From: CALJTV01 sp036821185
Lineage (GTDB): Bacteria > Chloroflexota > Dehalococcoidia > GIF9 > UBA5629
DNA: 64,000 nucleotides
Assembly: GCA_036821185.1 (NCBI GenBank)
Contig: DAISKD010000003.1
Location: 124,001 to 188,000, forward strand
Direction: 5' to 3'
Both the position numbers and the translations under genes were made by a program. The notes beneath the pieces are model-generated. The model had not been told where the DNA came from. It made no database searches and saw nothing but the letters and a program-made list of their open reading frames with translations. Shown here piece by piece: positions 9,355-16,421 of this stretch (its first letter is position 1; every line of letters begins with the position of its first letter).

Positions 9355-9770
9355 GCACACCGAACGCATTCACCTGCTATCAGAGTCAGGAGCAGAACCT
9401 GCCTTGTCTAGGTGAAGAAGACCTGGATGTGAACATTGTGTCTAGCTAGCGGCAGGATTATTTGATAACGAGCGATTCTGGTTTTCCGTTCCCTGGCTGG
9501 TTTGGTTTTTTCCCGGACTTATTTCAAGTTGCTTTTTGGTATTTCCCCAGCCATTTCTTGGGCTACTTCAATAACCTTTTTGCCTTACCTTGTCTTTGTT
9601 AGCACTGGCTACAAGCTAGACCTCATCATTAAGACTTACCTAGCCCTTATAGCTGCGCAAAAATTTCTTCTCCCTATGTCTCTTACTATTCTTTGCCCTC
9701 TGCAAGCTTATCACTTTTGTTCCCCAATGTGTCCCTAAATCTCAAAGAGCATCTTATATAAATTAAAAGT
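9355..9770. other. Non-coding stretch between the ATPase gene and the IS region
   Basis: About 416 bp, more A+T-rich than its surroundings. A 78-codon open frame on the plus strand (9502-9738) has no ribosome site, has low-complexity hydrophobic content and resembles nothing I know, so I do not call it a gene. I see no tRNA, clear terminator or array here. Confidence 0.5.
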
Positions 9771-9870
9771 GGGATTATCCTGAGGTTAACGCTTTAGGTT
9801 TTGAATATTAGAAAGGTGTGCATGGTCAGAGTGCAATTGAGCGGAGGGGGATTCTATTTGAGGAACAAGA
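9771..9870 (+). mobile_element. Truncated left end of an older, related IS3-family element
   Basis: This segment resembles the left end of the intact element that follows. The best part, 9820-9870, aligns with 9925-9977 inside the IS: both read CAGAGTRCAATTGA, then a purine-rich tract, then GAACAAGA. Weaker similarity continues leftwards (aggtt..gaa..ttag at 9796 against 9900) to a CCTGA near 9780. The copy stops exactly where the younger element begins, as expected if the younger element inserted into it. No remainder of the older copy is recognisable on the right side. Confidence 0.5.
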
Positions 9871-9964
9871 TGGAGTGAACCCCTGACACTGGACACTACA
9901 GGTTAGGAACGTTAGGAGGGTTTGGCAGGGCCAGAGTACAATTGAAAGGAGAAGGGACCCTGCT

Positions 9965-10315
9965 ATGAAGAACAAGAGGACATTCGGCTTAGAATTTAAA
10001 CGCTAGGTAGTGGAAGAACTGTTAAGCGGTGAAAGCAGTGCCGCCCAGATCTGCCGTAAATACAATTTCTGTGCCAGTCTGCTTTACCACTGGAAGGAAA
10101 CGTATAGTCGAGGTAGGTTCAACAATGAGCCTTCTGAGGTAGGAGCTCTTAAGGGCAGGATAGAAAATCTAGAGCGGTTGGTAGGAAAACTGACACTGGA
10201 GAATGAGGTTTTAAAAAAGGGCTTGCAGATGAGCCTCACCCGGTCTCCAGGAATCGGGAAATCATCAAGGTATGGGGGTGCCTCGGCATCGCTGTCCGAA
10301 GGGGGTGCAAAGTGA
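9965..10315 (+). pseudogene. IS3-family OrfA (helix-turn-helix transposase subunit), nonsense mutation
   Basis: Translation from ATG 9965 gives MKNKRTFGLEFKR, then TAG at 10004-10006, then continues in frame with VVEELLSGESSAAQICRKYN, the DNA-recognition helix-turn-helix of IS3 OrfA. The position of the stop matches the glutamine of the usual KRQVVEEL, so a CAG-to-TAG change is likely. A GTG at 10010 could restart translation but would lose the first helix. The C-terminal part (LERLVGKLTLENEVLKKG) is the leucine-zipper region, and the slippery AAAAAAG lies at its end. Confidence 0.85.
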
Positions 10316-11152
10316 TGAAACTGGCCAGGAGCAGCTTCTACCACAAGCCTAAAGGAAAGACCCGAGGAGATGCAAAAGGAGGCGGATTTAAGAGGCAGGA
10401 TTGAGGCTATCTGTCTTAAGTTCCCCCGATATGGCTACCGGCGAGTTACTGAGGCTTTGAAGCGAGGAGGACTTAGGGTCAACCACAAGAAGGTGCTCAA
10501 GCTCATGAAGCAGTGTGACCTTCTCTGCCAGGTGAAGTGTAGGTGGAAGACCACAGATTCAAGACACCCTTTTCCCAGGTATCCCAATCTCATCAAGGGT
10601 ATGACCATCGAGCACTTGAACCAGGTTTGGCTATCAGATATCACCTATATCCGCATCCGGACTGGCTTTGTTTACCTGGCAGCTATTCTTGATGCCTTCT
10701 CCCGCAAAGTGATTGGCTACGCTGCTTCTATGAGGCTGGATACATCTCTGACGCTGGCGGCATTAAGGATGGCAATAACTCGGAGACGGCCTGGCCCCGG
10801 CGTCATCCACCACTCAGATCAGGGAGTGCAATATGCTTCGAATGACTATGTGGACGAGCTAAAGAGACACGGTTTTGAAATCAGCATAGCGCGCACCGGT
10901 AACCCCTATGAAAATGCCATGCATGATGGAAAGCTTTTTAAAAACACTAAAACGCGAGAGGTGAACCTATGGGAATATGAGACATTTCAGGATGTGGTAA
11001 CCAGGCCTCCTTATTTCCTTGAAGAGGTCTATAATTTGAAGAGACTTCATTCGGCGCTTGATTACCTGCCGCCAAATGAATTCGAGGAGGTACTGCTTAA
11101 TCAGGAGAATAACAATATACCCTGTCAGACTCTCCTAGCATTCCTAACTTAA
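10315..11152 (+). pseudogene. IS3-family OrfB (DDE transposase), frameshifted and lacking the catalytic Glu
   Basis: The original N-terminus (MKLARSSFYHKPKGKT, from ATG 10315) is in the frame reached by -1 slippage from orfA. Near 10363 the frame breaks, probably by loss of two bases, and the rest continues in another frame from PEEMQKEADLRGRIEAIC. The rve domain keeps its first two acidic residues (WLSDITYI and HHSDQGVQYAS). The third motif is damaged: the frame reads HDGKLFKNTKTREV, while the next frame at 10929-10958 reads the canonical ESFLKTLKRE. A roughly 4-bp insertion near 10922 and a 1-bp loss near 10959 would explain this and leave the frame open but without the catalytic glutamate. 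Confidence 0.85.
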
Positions 11153-11198
11153 AGTATCCAGCTTCAGGGGTTCACTCCAAAAGTTGCTAACCAGTCTG

Positions 11199-11212
11199 AA
11201 CTAAGCTTAGTT
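11199..11212. promoter_or_regulatory. Perfect 14-bp palindrome abutting the -35 box of the fdh operon
   Basis: AACTAAGCTTAGTT is self-complementary and its last base is the first base of the TTGACT -35 hexamer at 11212. Its position suits an operator controlling the promoter. It does not match the usual Rex or Fnr consensus sequences. No regulator gene lies next to it. Confidence 0.5.
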
Positions 11213-11240
11213 TGACTATAATATCTGTCTGTGCTAAACT
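11212..11240 (+). promoter_or_regulatory. Sigma70-type promoter of the NuoE-NuoF-Fdh-Nfn operon
   Basis: TTGACT (11212-11217), a 17-bp spacer and TAAACT (11235-11240), with the start codon 45 bp further on. It lies just outside the right end of the IS element, so the operon promoter is not supplied by the IS. A TATAAT at 11217-11222 has no matching -35. Confidence 0.65.
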
Positions 11241-11284
11241 ACTTGCTCGATTGCTTGGGTTAAATTGTATTATGGAGAAAAACG

Positions 11285-11737
11285 TTGTCAGATGAATTTG
11301 TCCAAGTAGTGGAGGAGTACAGGGGAGAGAAGGGTGCGTTAATTTCGATTCTGCAAGGGGTTCAAGAAAAGTTTGGTTATCTTTCCGCAGAGGCGATTTC
11401 AAAAATAGCCAGGTTATGCCGTTTATCCGAGAGTGAGGTTTTTGGGGTCGCCTCCTTTTATACTCAATTTTATTTTACCCCTCGCGGTCGTCACAAAATA
11501 AAGGTCTGTCTGGGTACTGCTTGCCATGTTAGAGGTGCTGTAAGGGTACTGGAGAGGCTGGAGCAAAGCTTGGGTATAAAAAGCGGGGAGACTACTCCTG
11601 ATTATAATTTTACCCTGGAGACAGTAAATTGCATTGGGGCTTGTGCTCTTGGTCCTGTGGTTACGATAGACGAAGATTATTTTGGGCAAATGAATCCTGA
11701 AAAGGTCGATCAAGTGCTCAATTTGGCCAAATCTTAG
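11285..11737 (+). CDS. nuoE: NuoE-like [2Fe-2S] subunit (NADH dehydrogenase 24 kDa family)
   Basis: A 150-residue thioredoxin-fold ferredoxin. The four cluster ligands are C75 and C80 (CLGTACHVRG) and C116 and C120 (CIGACALGP), the spacing of NuoE/HndA proteins. The N-terminal helical domain is present (ISILQGVQEKFGYLSAEAISKIA). Such subunits pass electrons between a NuoF-like flavoprotein and the rest of a hydrogenase or formate dehydrogenase complex. The start is TTG at 11285, chosen because ggag lies 7 nt before it. It is the first gene of a six-gene operon with formate dehydrogenase, and it is visibly more A+T-rich than the genes from fdhA onward. The symbol denotes the family, not a role in respiratory complex I. 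Confidence 0.9.
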   Translation: MSDEFVQVVEEYRGEKGALISILQGVQEKFGYLSAEAISKIARLCRLSESEVFGVASFYTQFYFTPRGRHKIKVCLGTACHVRGAVRVLERLEQSLGIKSGETTPDYNFTLETVNCIGACALGPVVTIDEDYFGQMNPEKVDQVLNLAKS

Positions 11738-11756
11738 TGTTTCTGTTAGGGAAATC

Positions 11757-13676
11757 ATGAGGCAAAAGCTCGATTCTGAAGAGGCCCTGGAAAAATTTAG
11801 AACCAAGTTACTGGCAGACAAAGAAAAGAAGCCTTCAATAATGATTTCAATTTGTCATGGCACTGGGTGTCAGGCTTATGGTTGCGGGAAAGTGTCAGAA
11901 GCTTTTAGGGAGGCGATAAGCAGGCTGAATGCTCAGGACAAGATTGAAGTCAAAATCACTGGCTGTCATGGCTTCTGTGAGAGGGGCACAGTAGTAGTAG
12001 TAGAACCCGGAGAAGTTTTTTACCAGCGAGTAAAACCAGAAGATAGTACAGAGATAGTTAGTAGTTTACTGGACGGCGGCGGCGTTGTTGAACGTTTGCT
12101 GTATACTGACGCTTTTACCGGAGAGAGATTCGTAAAGAGGAGCGATGTCCCGTTTTATAAAAAGCAGTTGCGACTTATTTTCGGCGATAACGGGCACATA
12201 GATCCAACGTGCATTGAAGACTACATTGCTATAGGTGGTTATACTGCTCTCTCCAAAGCTATTTTCCATATGTCACCTGAGGAGATAATCGAGGAGGTGA
12301 AACGCTCTGGGTTGCGAGGACGTGGTGGGGCTGGCTTCCCAACCGGCAACAAGTGGGAGTTCTGTCGGCGGGCCAAGGGCAGTCCTAAATACGTTGTTGT
12401 AAATGCTGATGAGGGTGACCCTGGTGCGTATATGGACAGAAGCCTTCTCGAGGGTAATCCGCACAGTGTGCTAGAGGGGTTGATCATAGGTGCCTATGCC
12501 ATAGGCGCGAGTGAAGGTTATATTTATGTGCGTCATGAATATCCACTGGCGGTGCATAATGTCAGAATAGCTATTCAACAGGCGAGGGAGCTAGGGATCC
12601 TAGGAACCAATATCCTAAATTCAGGTTTCGATTTCGATGTCCATATAGTGAGAGGCGTAGGTGCTTTTGTTTGTGGTGAGGAGACTGCTTTGATAGCTTC
12701 TATCGAGGGAAGACGAGGAATGCCCAGATCTCGCCCACCTTTTCCTGCTATCTCCGGTCTATGGGGCAAACCGACGAATATTAACAATGTGGAGACCTGG
12801 GCTAACGTGCCTTTAATAATTAACAAGGGAGCCGATTGGTATAGTGCCATAGGCACAAAAACAAGCAAAGGCACCAAGATTTTTTCTCTTGTGGGCAAGG
12901 TTAACAATACTGGTCTGGTAGAAGTGCCCATGGGGATAACTCTAGCAGAGATCATCTTCGACATCGGTGGCGGTATCAAAGACAGCAAAAAGTTTAAGGC
13001 TGTACAAACTGGTGGCCCCTCTGGTGGCTGCTTGCCAGCCTCTCTGTTAGATCTGCCAGTGGATTTCGAGTCATTGGCTGCCGCCGGGTCAATTATGGGA
13101 TCCGGGGGCATGATAGTAGCTGACGAAGATACTTGTATGGTAGATCTTACGAAATACTTCCTTAATTTTACTCAGGCCGAATCTTGCGGAAAGTGCCCAC
13201 CGTGCCGGGTTGGCACCAGACAGATGCTAGGGATTTTAGAGCGCATAGTTAAAGGCGAAGGGCGCCCTGGTGATATAGAACTGCTGGAAAGAGTAGCTAT
13301 GACTGTGAAACAGGGATCTCTTTGCGGTCTTGGTCAGACGGCACCAAACCCCGTGTTGACCACTCTGCGCTACTTTCGTGACGAGTATGAAGCGCATATC
13401 AACGAGAAACGTTGTCCGGCGCTGGTATGCAAAGACCTGATATCTTTCTACATCCTGCCCGATAAGTGTCAGGGTTGCATGATATGCATGCGTAGCTGTC
13501 CTGTGGAAGCGATTAGCGGCGGAAAGAGGCTTGTCCATGTTGTTGACCAGAATAAGTGCACAAAGTGCGGCACATGTGTGGATGTCTGTCCGCCGCGGTT
13601 CTCGGCAGTAGTCAAGGTCTCCGGAGAGCGGGTTGAAGTCCCAGCTCAGCCAGTGCCGGTGCAAAAACCGGAGTGA
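11757..13676 (+). CDS. nuoF: NuoF-like NAD(H)-binding flavoprotein subunit with extra ferredoxin domains
   Basis: A 639-residue subunit of the HydB/HndC/FdhB type. Order: an N-terminal thioredoxin-like [2Fe-2S] domain (residues ~25-110, CHGTGCQAYGC and CHGFCERG), the NuoF core with the glycine-rich GLRGRGGAGFPTGNKW and NADEGDPGAYMDR for NADH and FMN, the SLBB region, a [4Fe-4S] site CGKCPPCRVGTRQM at about residue 477, and a C-terminal 2[4Fe-4S] ferredoxin domain (CQGCMICMRSCP, CTKCGTCVDVCP). This layout is standard for electron-bifurcating or NAD-linked hydrogenases and formate dehydrogenases. It probably exchanges electrons between NAD(H), ferredoxin and the formate dehydrogenase subunit encoded next. 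No alternative complex I genes are present in the window. Confidence 0.93.
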   Translation: MRQKLDSEEALEKFRTKLLADKEKKPSIMISICHGTGCQAYGCGKVSEAFREAISRLNAQDKIEVKITGCHGFCERGTVVVVEPGEVFYQRVKPEDSTEIVSSLLDGGGVVERLLYTDAFTGERFVKRSDVPFYKKQLRLIFGDNGHIDPTCIEDYIAIGGYTALSKAIFHMSPEEIIEEVKRSGLRGRGGAGFPTGNKWEFCRRAKGSPKYVVVNADEGDPGAYMDRSLLEGNPHSVLEGLIIGAYAIGASEGYIYVRHEYPLAVHNVRIAIQQARELGILGTNILNSGFDFDVHIVRGVGAFVCGEETALIASIEGRRGMPRSRPPFPAISGLWGKPTNINNVETWANVPLIINKGADWYSAIGTKTSKGTKIFSLVGKVNNTGLVEVPMGITLAEIIFDIGGGIKDSKKFKAVQTGGPSGGCLPASLLDLPVDFESLAAAGSIMGSGGMIVADEDTCMVDLTKYFLNFTQAESCGKCPPCRVGTRQMLGILERIVKGEGRPGDIELLERVAMTVKQGSLCGLGQTAPNPVLTTLRYFRDEYEAHINEKRCPALVCKDLISFYILPDKCQGCMICMRSCPVEAISGGKRLVHVVDQNKCTKCGTCVDVCPPRFSAVVKVSGERVEVPAQPVPVQKPE

Positions 13677-13723
13677 TGGTTTCATACGGTGGTGTAGAAA
13701 GAAATAGGTAATCGGAGTCCACT

Positions 13724-16417
13724 ATGGTTGTCGATGAAAAAGCTAAAGTTATGACTGTAACTATTGACGGGCAGCAGGTCAGCGTGAAGGAAGGCACCAC
13801 GGTGCTGGAAGCGGCCCAGCAGGCTGGTATCTACATTCCTACTCTTTGCTATCACCCCAGTTTGAGCCCTTATGGCGCTTGTCGTCTCTGTATCGTCGAG
13901 ATCGAAAACATGCGTGGCTTCCCTACTGCATGCACCACGCCGGTCGCTGATGGCATGGTCGTCAGAACTGACACCCCGCAGTTGCGGGAGTTGCGGAAGA
14001 ACATTTTTGAGCTTATTCTGGCAGAACACCCCAAGCAGTGCGTTACCTGTGCCAAGAACTTACGCTGTGAGTTGCAACAGGTCGCCTCGCGGATCGGGGT
14101 AGAGGAGCTCACCCTTCCACCTGTTCGAAAAGACCTGCCTGTTTACCAGGATAGCCCGTTCTTTGACCGCGATTACAACTTGTGTATACTCTGTGGGCGG
14201 TGTGTGAGGGTGTGTCAGGAGGTCAGGGGTGCGGGCACCATCGCTTTCGTTTACCGGGGCAGTAAGGCCCTGGTGGGGACCGCCTTTGATAAGACGTTGC
14301 AGGACTCCGGATGCCAGTTCTGTGGTGCCTGTGTTGATATCTGCCCTACCGGTGCTTTGATGGACAAGGCTGGTAAGTGGCTTGGTCTGCCTGACAGCTC
14401 GGTGGTGACTATCTGTCCCTATTGTGGCGTTGGTTGCCAGTTGAGCCTCGAGGTGAAGGCGGGGAAAGTAGTGCGTTCGGTGCCTGTCTACAGCGAAAAC
14501 GCTGTGAATAAAGGTCAGGCGTGTGTTAAAGGGCGCTATGGTATTGCCGAGTTTGTCCATCATCCGGAGAGATTGACCAAGCCCCTGATCAGAAAAGGCG
14601 GCCAACTTGTGGAGACGAGCTGGGATGTGGCGTTGGGCTTTGTTGCTGAAGTACTGGGGAAGCATAAGGGCGATGAGTTCGCTTTCATTGCCTCTGCCAA
14701 ATGCACCAGTGAGGAAAATTACCTGGCGCAGAAGTTCACCCGTGCGGTGATGGGGACGAACAATATAGACCATTGTGCCCGTCTCTGACATGCCCCTACG
14801 GTGGCCGGTCTGGCCACCAGTTTCGGCAGCGGTGCCATGACCAACTCGGTCAACGAGATCGCAGAGGCGGCTTGTATCTTTATCATCGGCAGTAATACCA
14901 GCACGGGGCACCCGGTTGTGGCCTTGGAGATAAAGCGAGCGGTCCGCAATGGGGCTAAGCTGATCATCGCTAATCCCACGGAGTTTAACCTTTGTAGTTA
15001 CGCCGATGTTTGGCTGAGGCAGATTCCTGGAAGTGATGTGGCGTTGCTGATGGGGATGATGAGGATAATTTACGAGGAGGGGCTTGCCGATTTAGCTTTT
15101 ATCAGCGAATTTTGCGAGAACTTCGATGCTTTCAAAGAGTCATTGAAGAACTTTGATCTGAAGTTTGTGGAGAGGGTTACCGGCGTGCCAGGGGAGGCTA
15201 TAGCGCAGGCTGCCAGACTTTATGCCACCTGTAAACCAGGAATGATTATTTATGCCATGGGTATCACCCAGCACACACATGGCACCGACAATGTGCTGGC
15301 GATAGCTAACCTGGCAATGTTAACCGGCAATGTCGGGAAGCCGTCGAGCGGTGTCAATCCATTGCGCGGACAGAATAACGTCCAGGGTGCCTGCGATATG
15401 GGCGCCTTGCCCAACGTTTATACCGCGTACCAACGGGTGGACAATCCGGAGATACGGCGGAAGTTTGAGATTGCCTGGCGTTGTGACCTTAACCCTAACC
15501 CCGGGTTGACGCTTACCGAGATGATCGATGCTGCTTATAACAAGAAGCTTAAAGCAGCCTATGTAATGGGTGAAAACCCGATTCTCAGCGATCCGGACGT
15601 GCACCATACTACGGAGGCTTTTAAGCGATTGGAGTTTCTGGTGGTGCAGGATATGTTCCTCACCGAGACGGCGCAGCTGGCGCATGTAGTCCTGCCGGCA
15701 GCCAGTTTTGCGGAAAAGGACGGTACTTTTACCAACACTGAGCGGCGTGTACAACAAGTGCGAAAAGCGATTGAGCCTTTGGGCGAGTCCAAGCCTGACT
15801 GGTGGATTATCTGCGAGGTAGCAAAAAGGATGGGTGCCCACGGCTTTGATTTCAACCATCCCTCTGAAGTGATGGACGAGATTGCCAGGTTGACGCCCAG
15901 CTATGGTGGTATCAACTATGGGCGACTGGAGGGGTGCGGTCTACAATGGCCCTGTCCGACCACGGACCACCCGGGAACCCCGATATTGCATGTGGGGAGG
16001 TTTGTCCGTGGGTTGGGGCTATTTACTCCGCTGGAGTATAAACCGCCGGCTGAACTACCGGACGAGGAATACCCGTTGATTCTGACTACCGGGCGCGGCC
16101 TTTTCCATTACCACACGGGCACAATGACGCGGAAAGTAAAGGGACTTAATGCGATTGACCCGGAGGCTGTTGTGGAGATAAGCCCCGAGGATGCCAAAGC
16201 ACTGGGTATTATGGACGGGGAAAAGGTTAGGGTGGTGTCTCGTAGGGGCGAGGTAGCGGTTAAAGCGCGTGTGGTGGAGAGGGTACCGCCGAAAGTGGTA
16301 TATATGACATTCCATTTTGCCGAGAGTCCGGCAAATGTGTTGACCAATAGAGCGCTCGACCCCGTAGCGAAGATACCTGAATTGAAGGTCTGTGCCGTAA
16401 GAGTTGAAAAGCTTTAA
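13724..16417 (+). CDS. fdhA: Formate dehydrogenase catalytic subunit, selenocysteine-containing (in-frame TGA)
   Basis: One 897-residue gene is interrupted only by TGA at 14786-14788 (codon 355), in the context CARL-Sec-HAPTVAGL, exactly where formate dehydrogenases carry Sec or Cys before the catalytic His. Both sides are in the same frame. The N-terminus is NuoG-like: a [2Fe-2S] domain, H-x3-C-x2-C-x5-C (HPKQCVTCAKNLRC) and two [4Fe-4S] motifs (CILCGRCVRVC, CQFCGACVDIC). Next is the molybdopterin oxidoreductase domain with its own cluster (CPYCGVGC), then a molydopterin-dinucleotide-binding C-terminus (LILTTGRGLFHYHTGTMTRK). It oxidises formate or reduces CO2 in the cytoplasm at Mo or W; no Tat signal is seen. 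ATG 13724 has ggag 7 nt upstream. The gene would be misread as two fragments if Sec were ignored. Confidence 0.95.
14786..14818 (+). promoter_or_regulatory. SECIS-like element at the fdhA UGA codon
   Basis: Directly after the TGA, GGTGGCC (14800-14806) and GGCCACC (14812-14818) form a perfect 7-bp stem closed by the loop GGTCT. From memory, the SelB-binding hairpin of E. coli fdhF also has a GGUCU apical loop, 18 nt after its UGA; here the interval is likewise 18 nt. The hairpin lies within the coding sequence, as in bacterial selenoprotein genes. The machinery genes (selA, selB, selC, selD) are not in the window. Confidence 0.85.
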
Positions 16418-16421
16418 CTAG

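Larger units (their letters stand above)
9871..11179 (+). mobile_element. IS3-family insertion sequence, 1309 bp, ends intact, genes decayed
   Basis: The ends are imperfect inverted repeats. The left starts TGGAGTGAACCCCTGA at 9871; the right, read inwards from 11179, starts with the same 16 bases, with 21 of 23 matching overall. Inside are orfA and orfB with the IS3 layout, including an A6G slippery site (10213-10219) in the frame needed for -1 frameshifting. No convincing target duplication is visible (aga on the left, aaa on the right). Three coding lesions make it non-autonomous: a stop codon in orfA, a frame break early in orfB, and a shifted segment that removes the catalytic glutamate. 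Confidence 0.9.

Noticed and set aside
9502..9738. 78-codon plus-strand open frame in the ATPase-IS spacer
   Set aside because: No ribosome site, no known motif, compositionally odd; most likely a chance frame in A+T-rich DNA.
13724..14788. fdhA read as a 354-residue truncated gene followed by a separate gene at 14801
   Set aside because: Both frames are identical, the TGA is at the Sec position of the family and a SECIS-like hairpin follows, so this is one selenoprotein gene, not a pseudogene.
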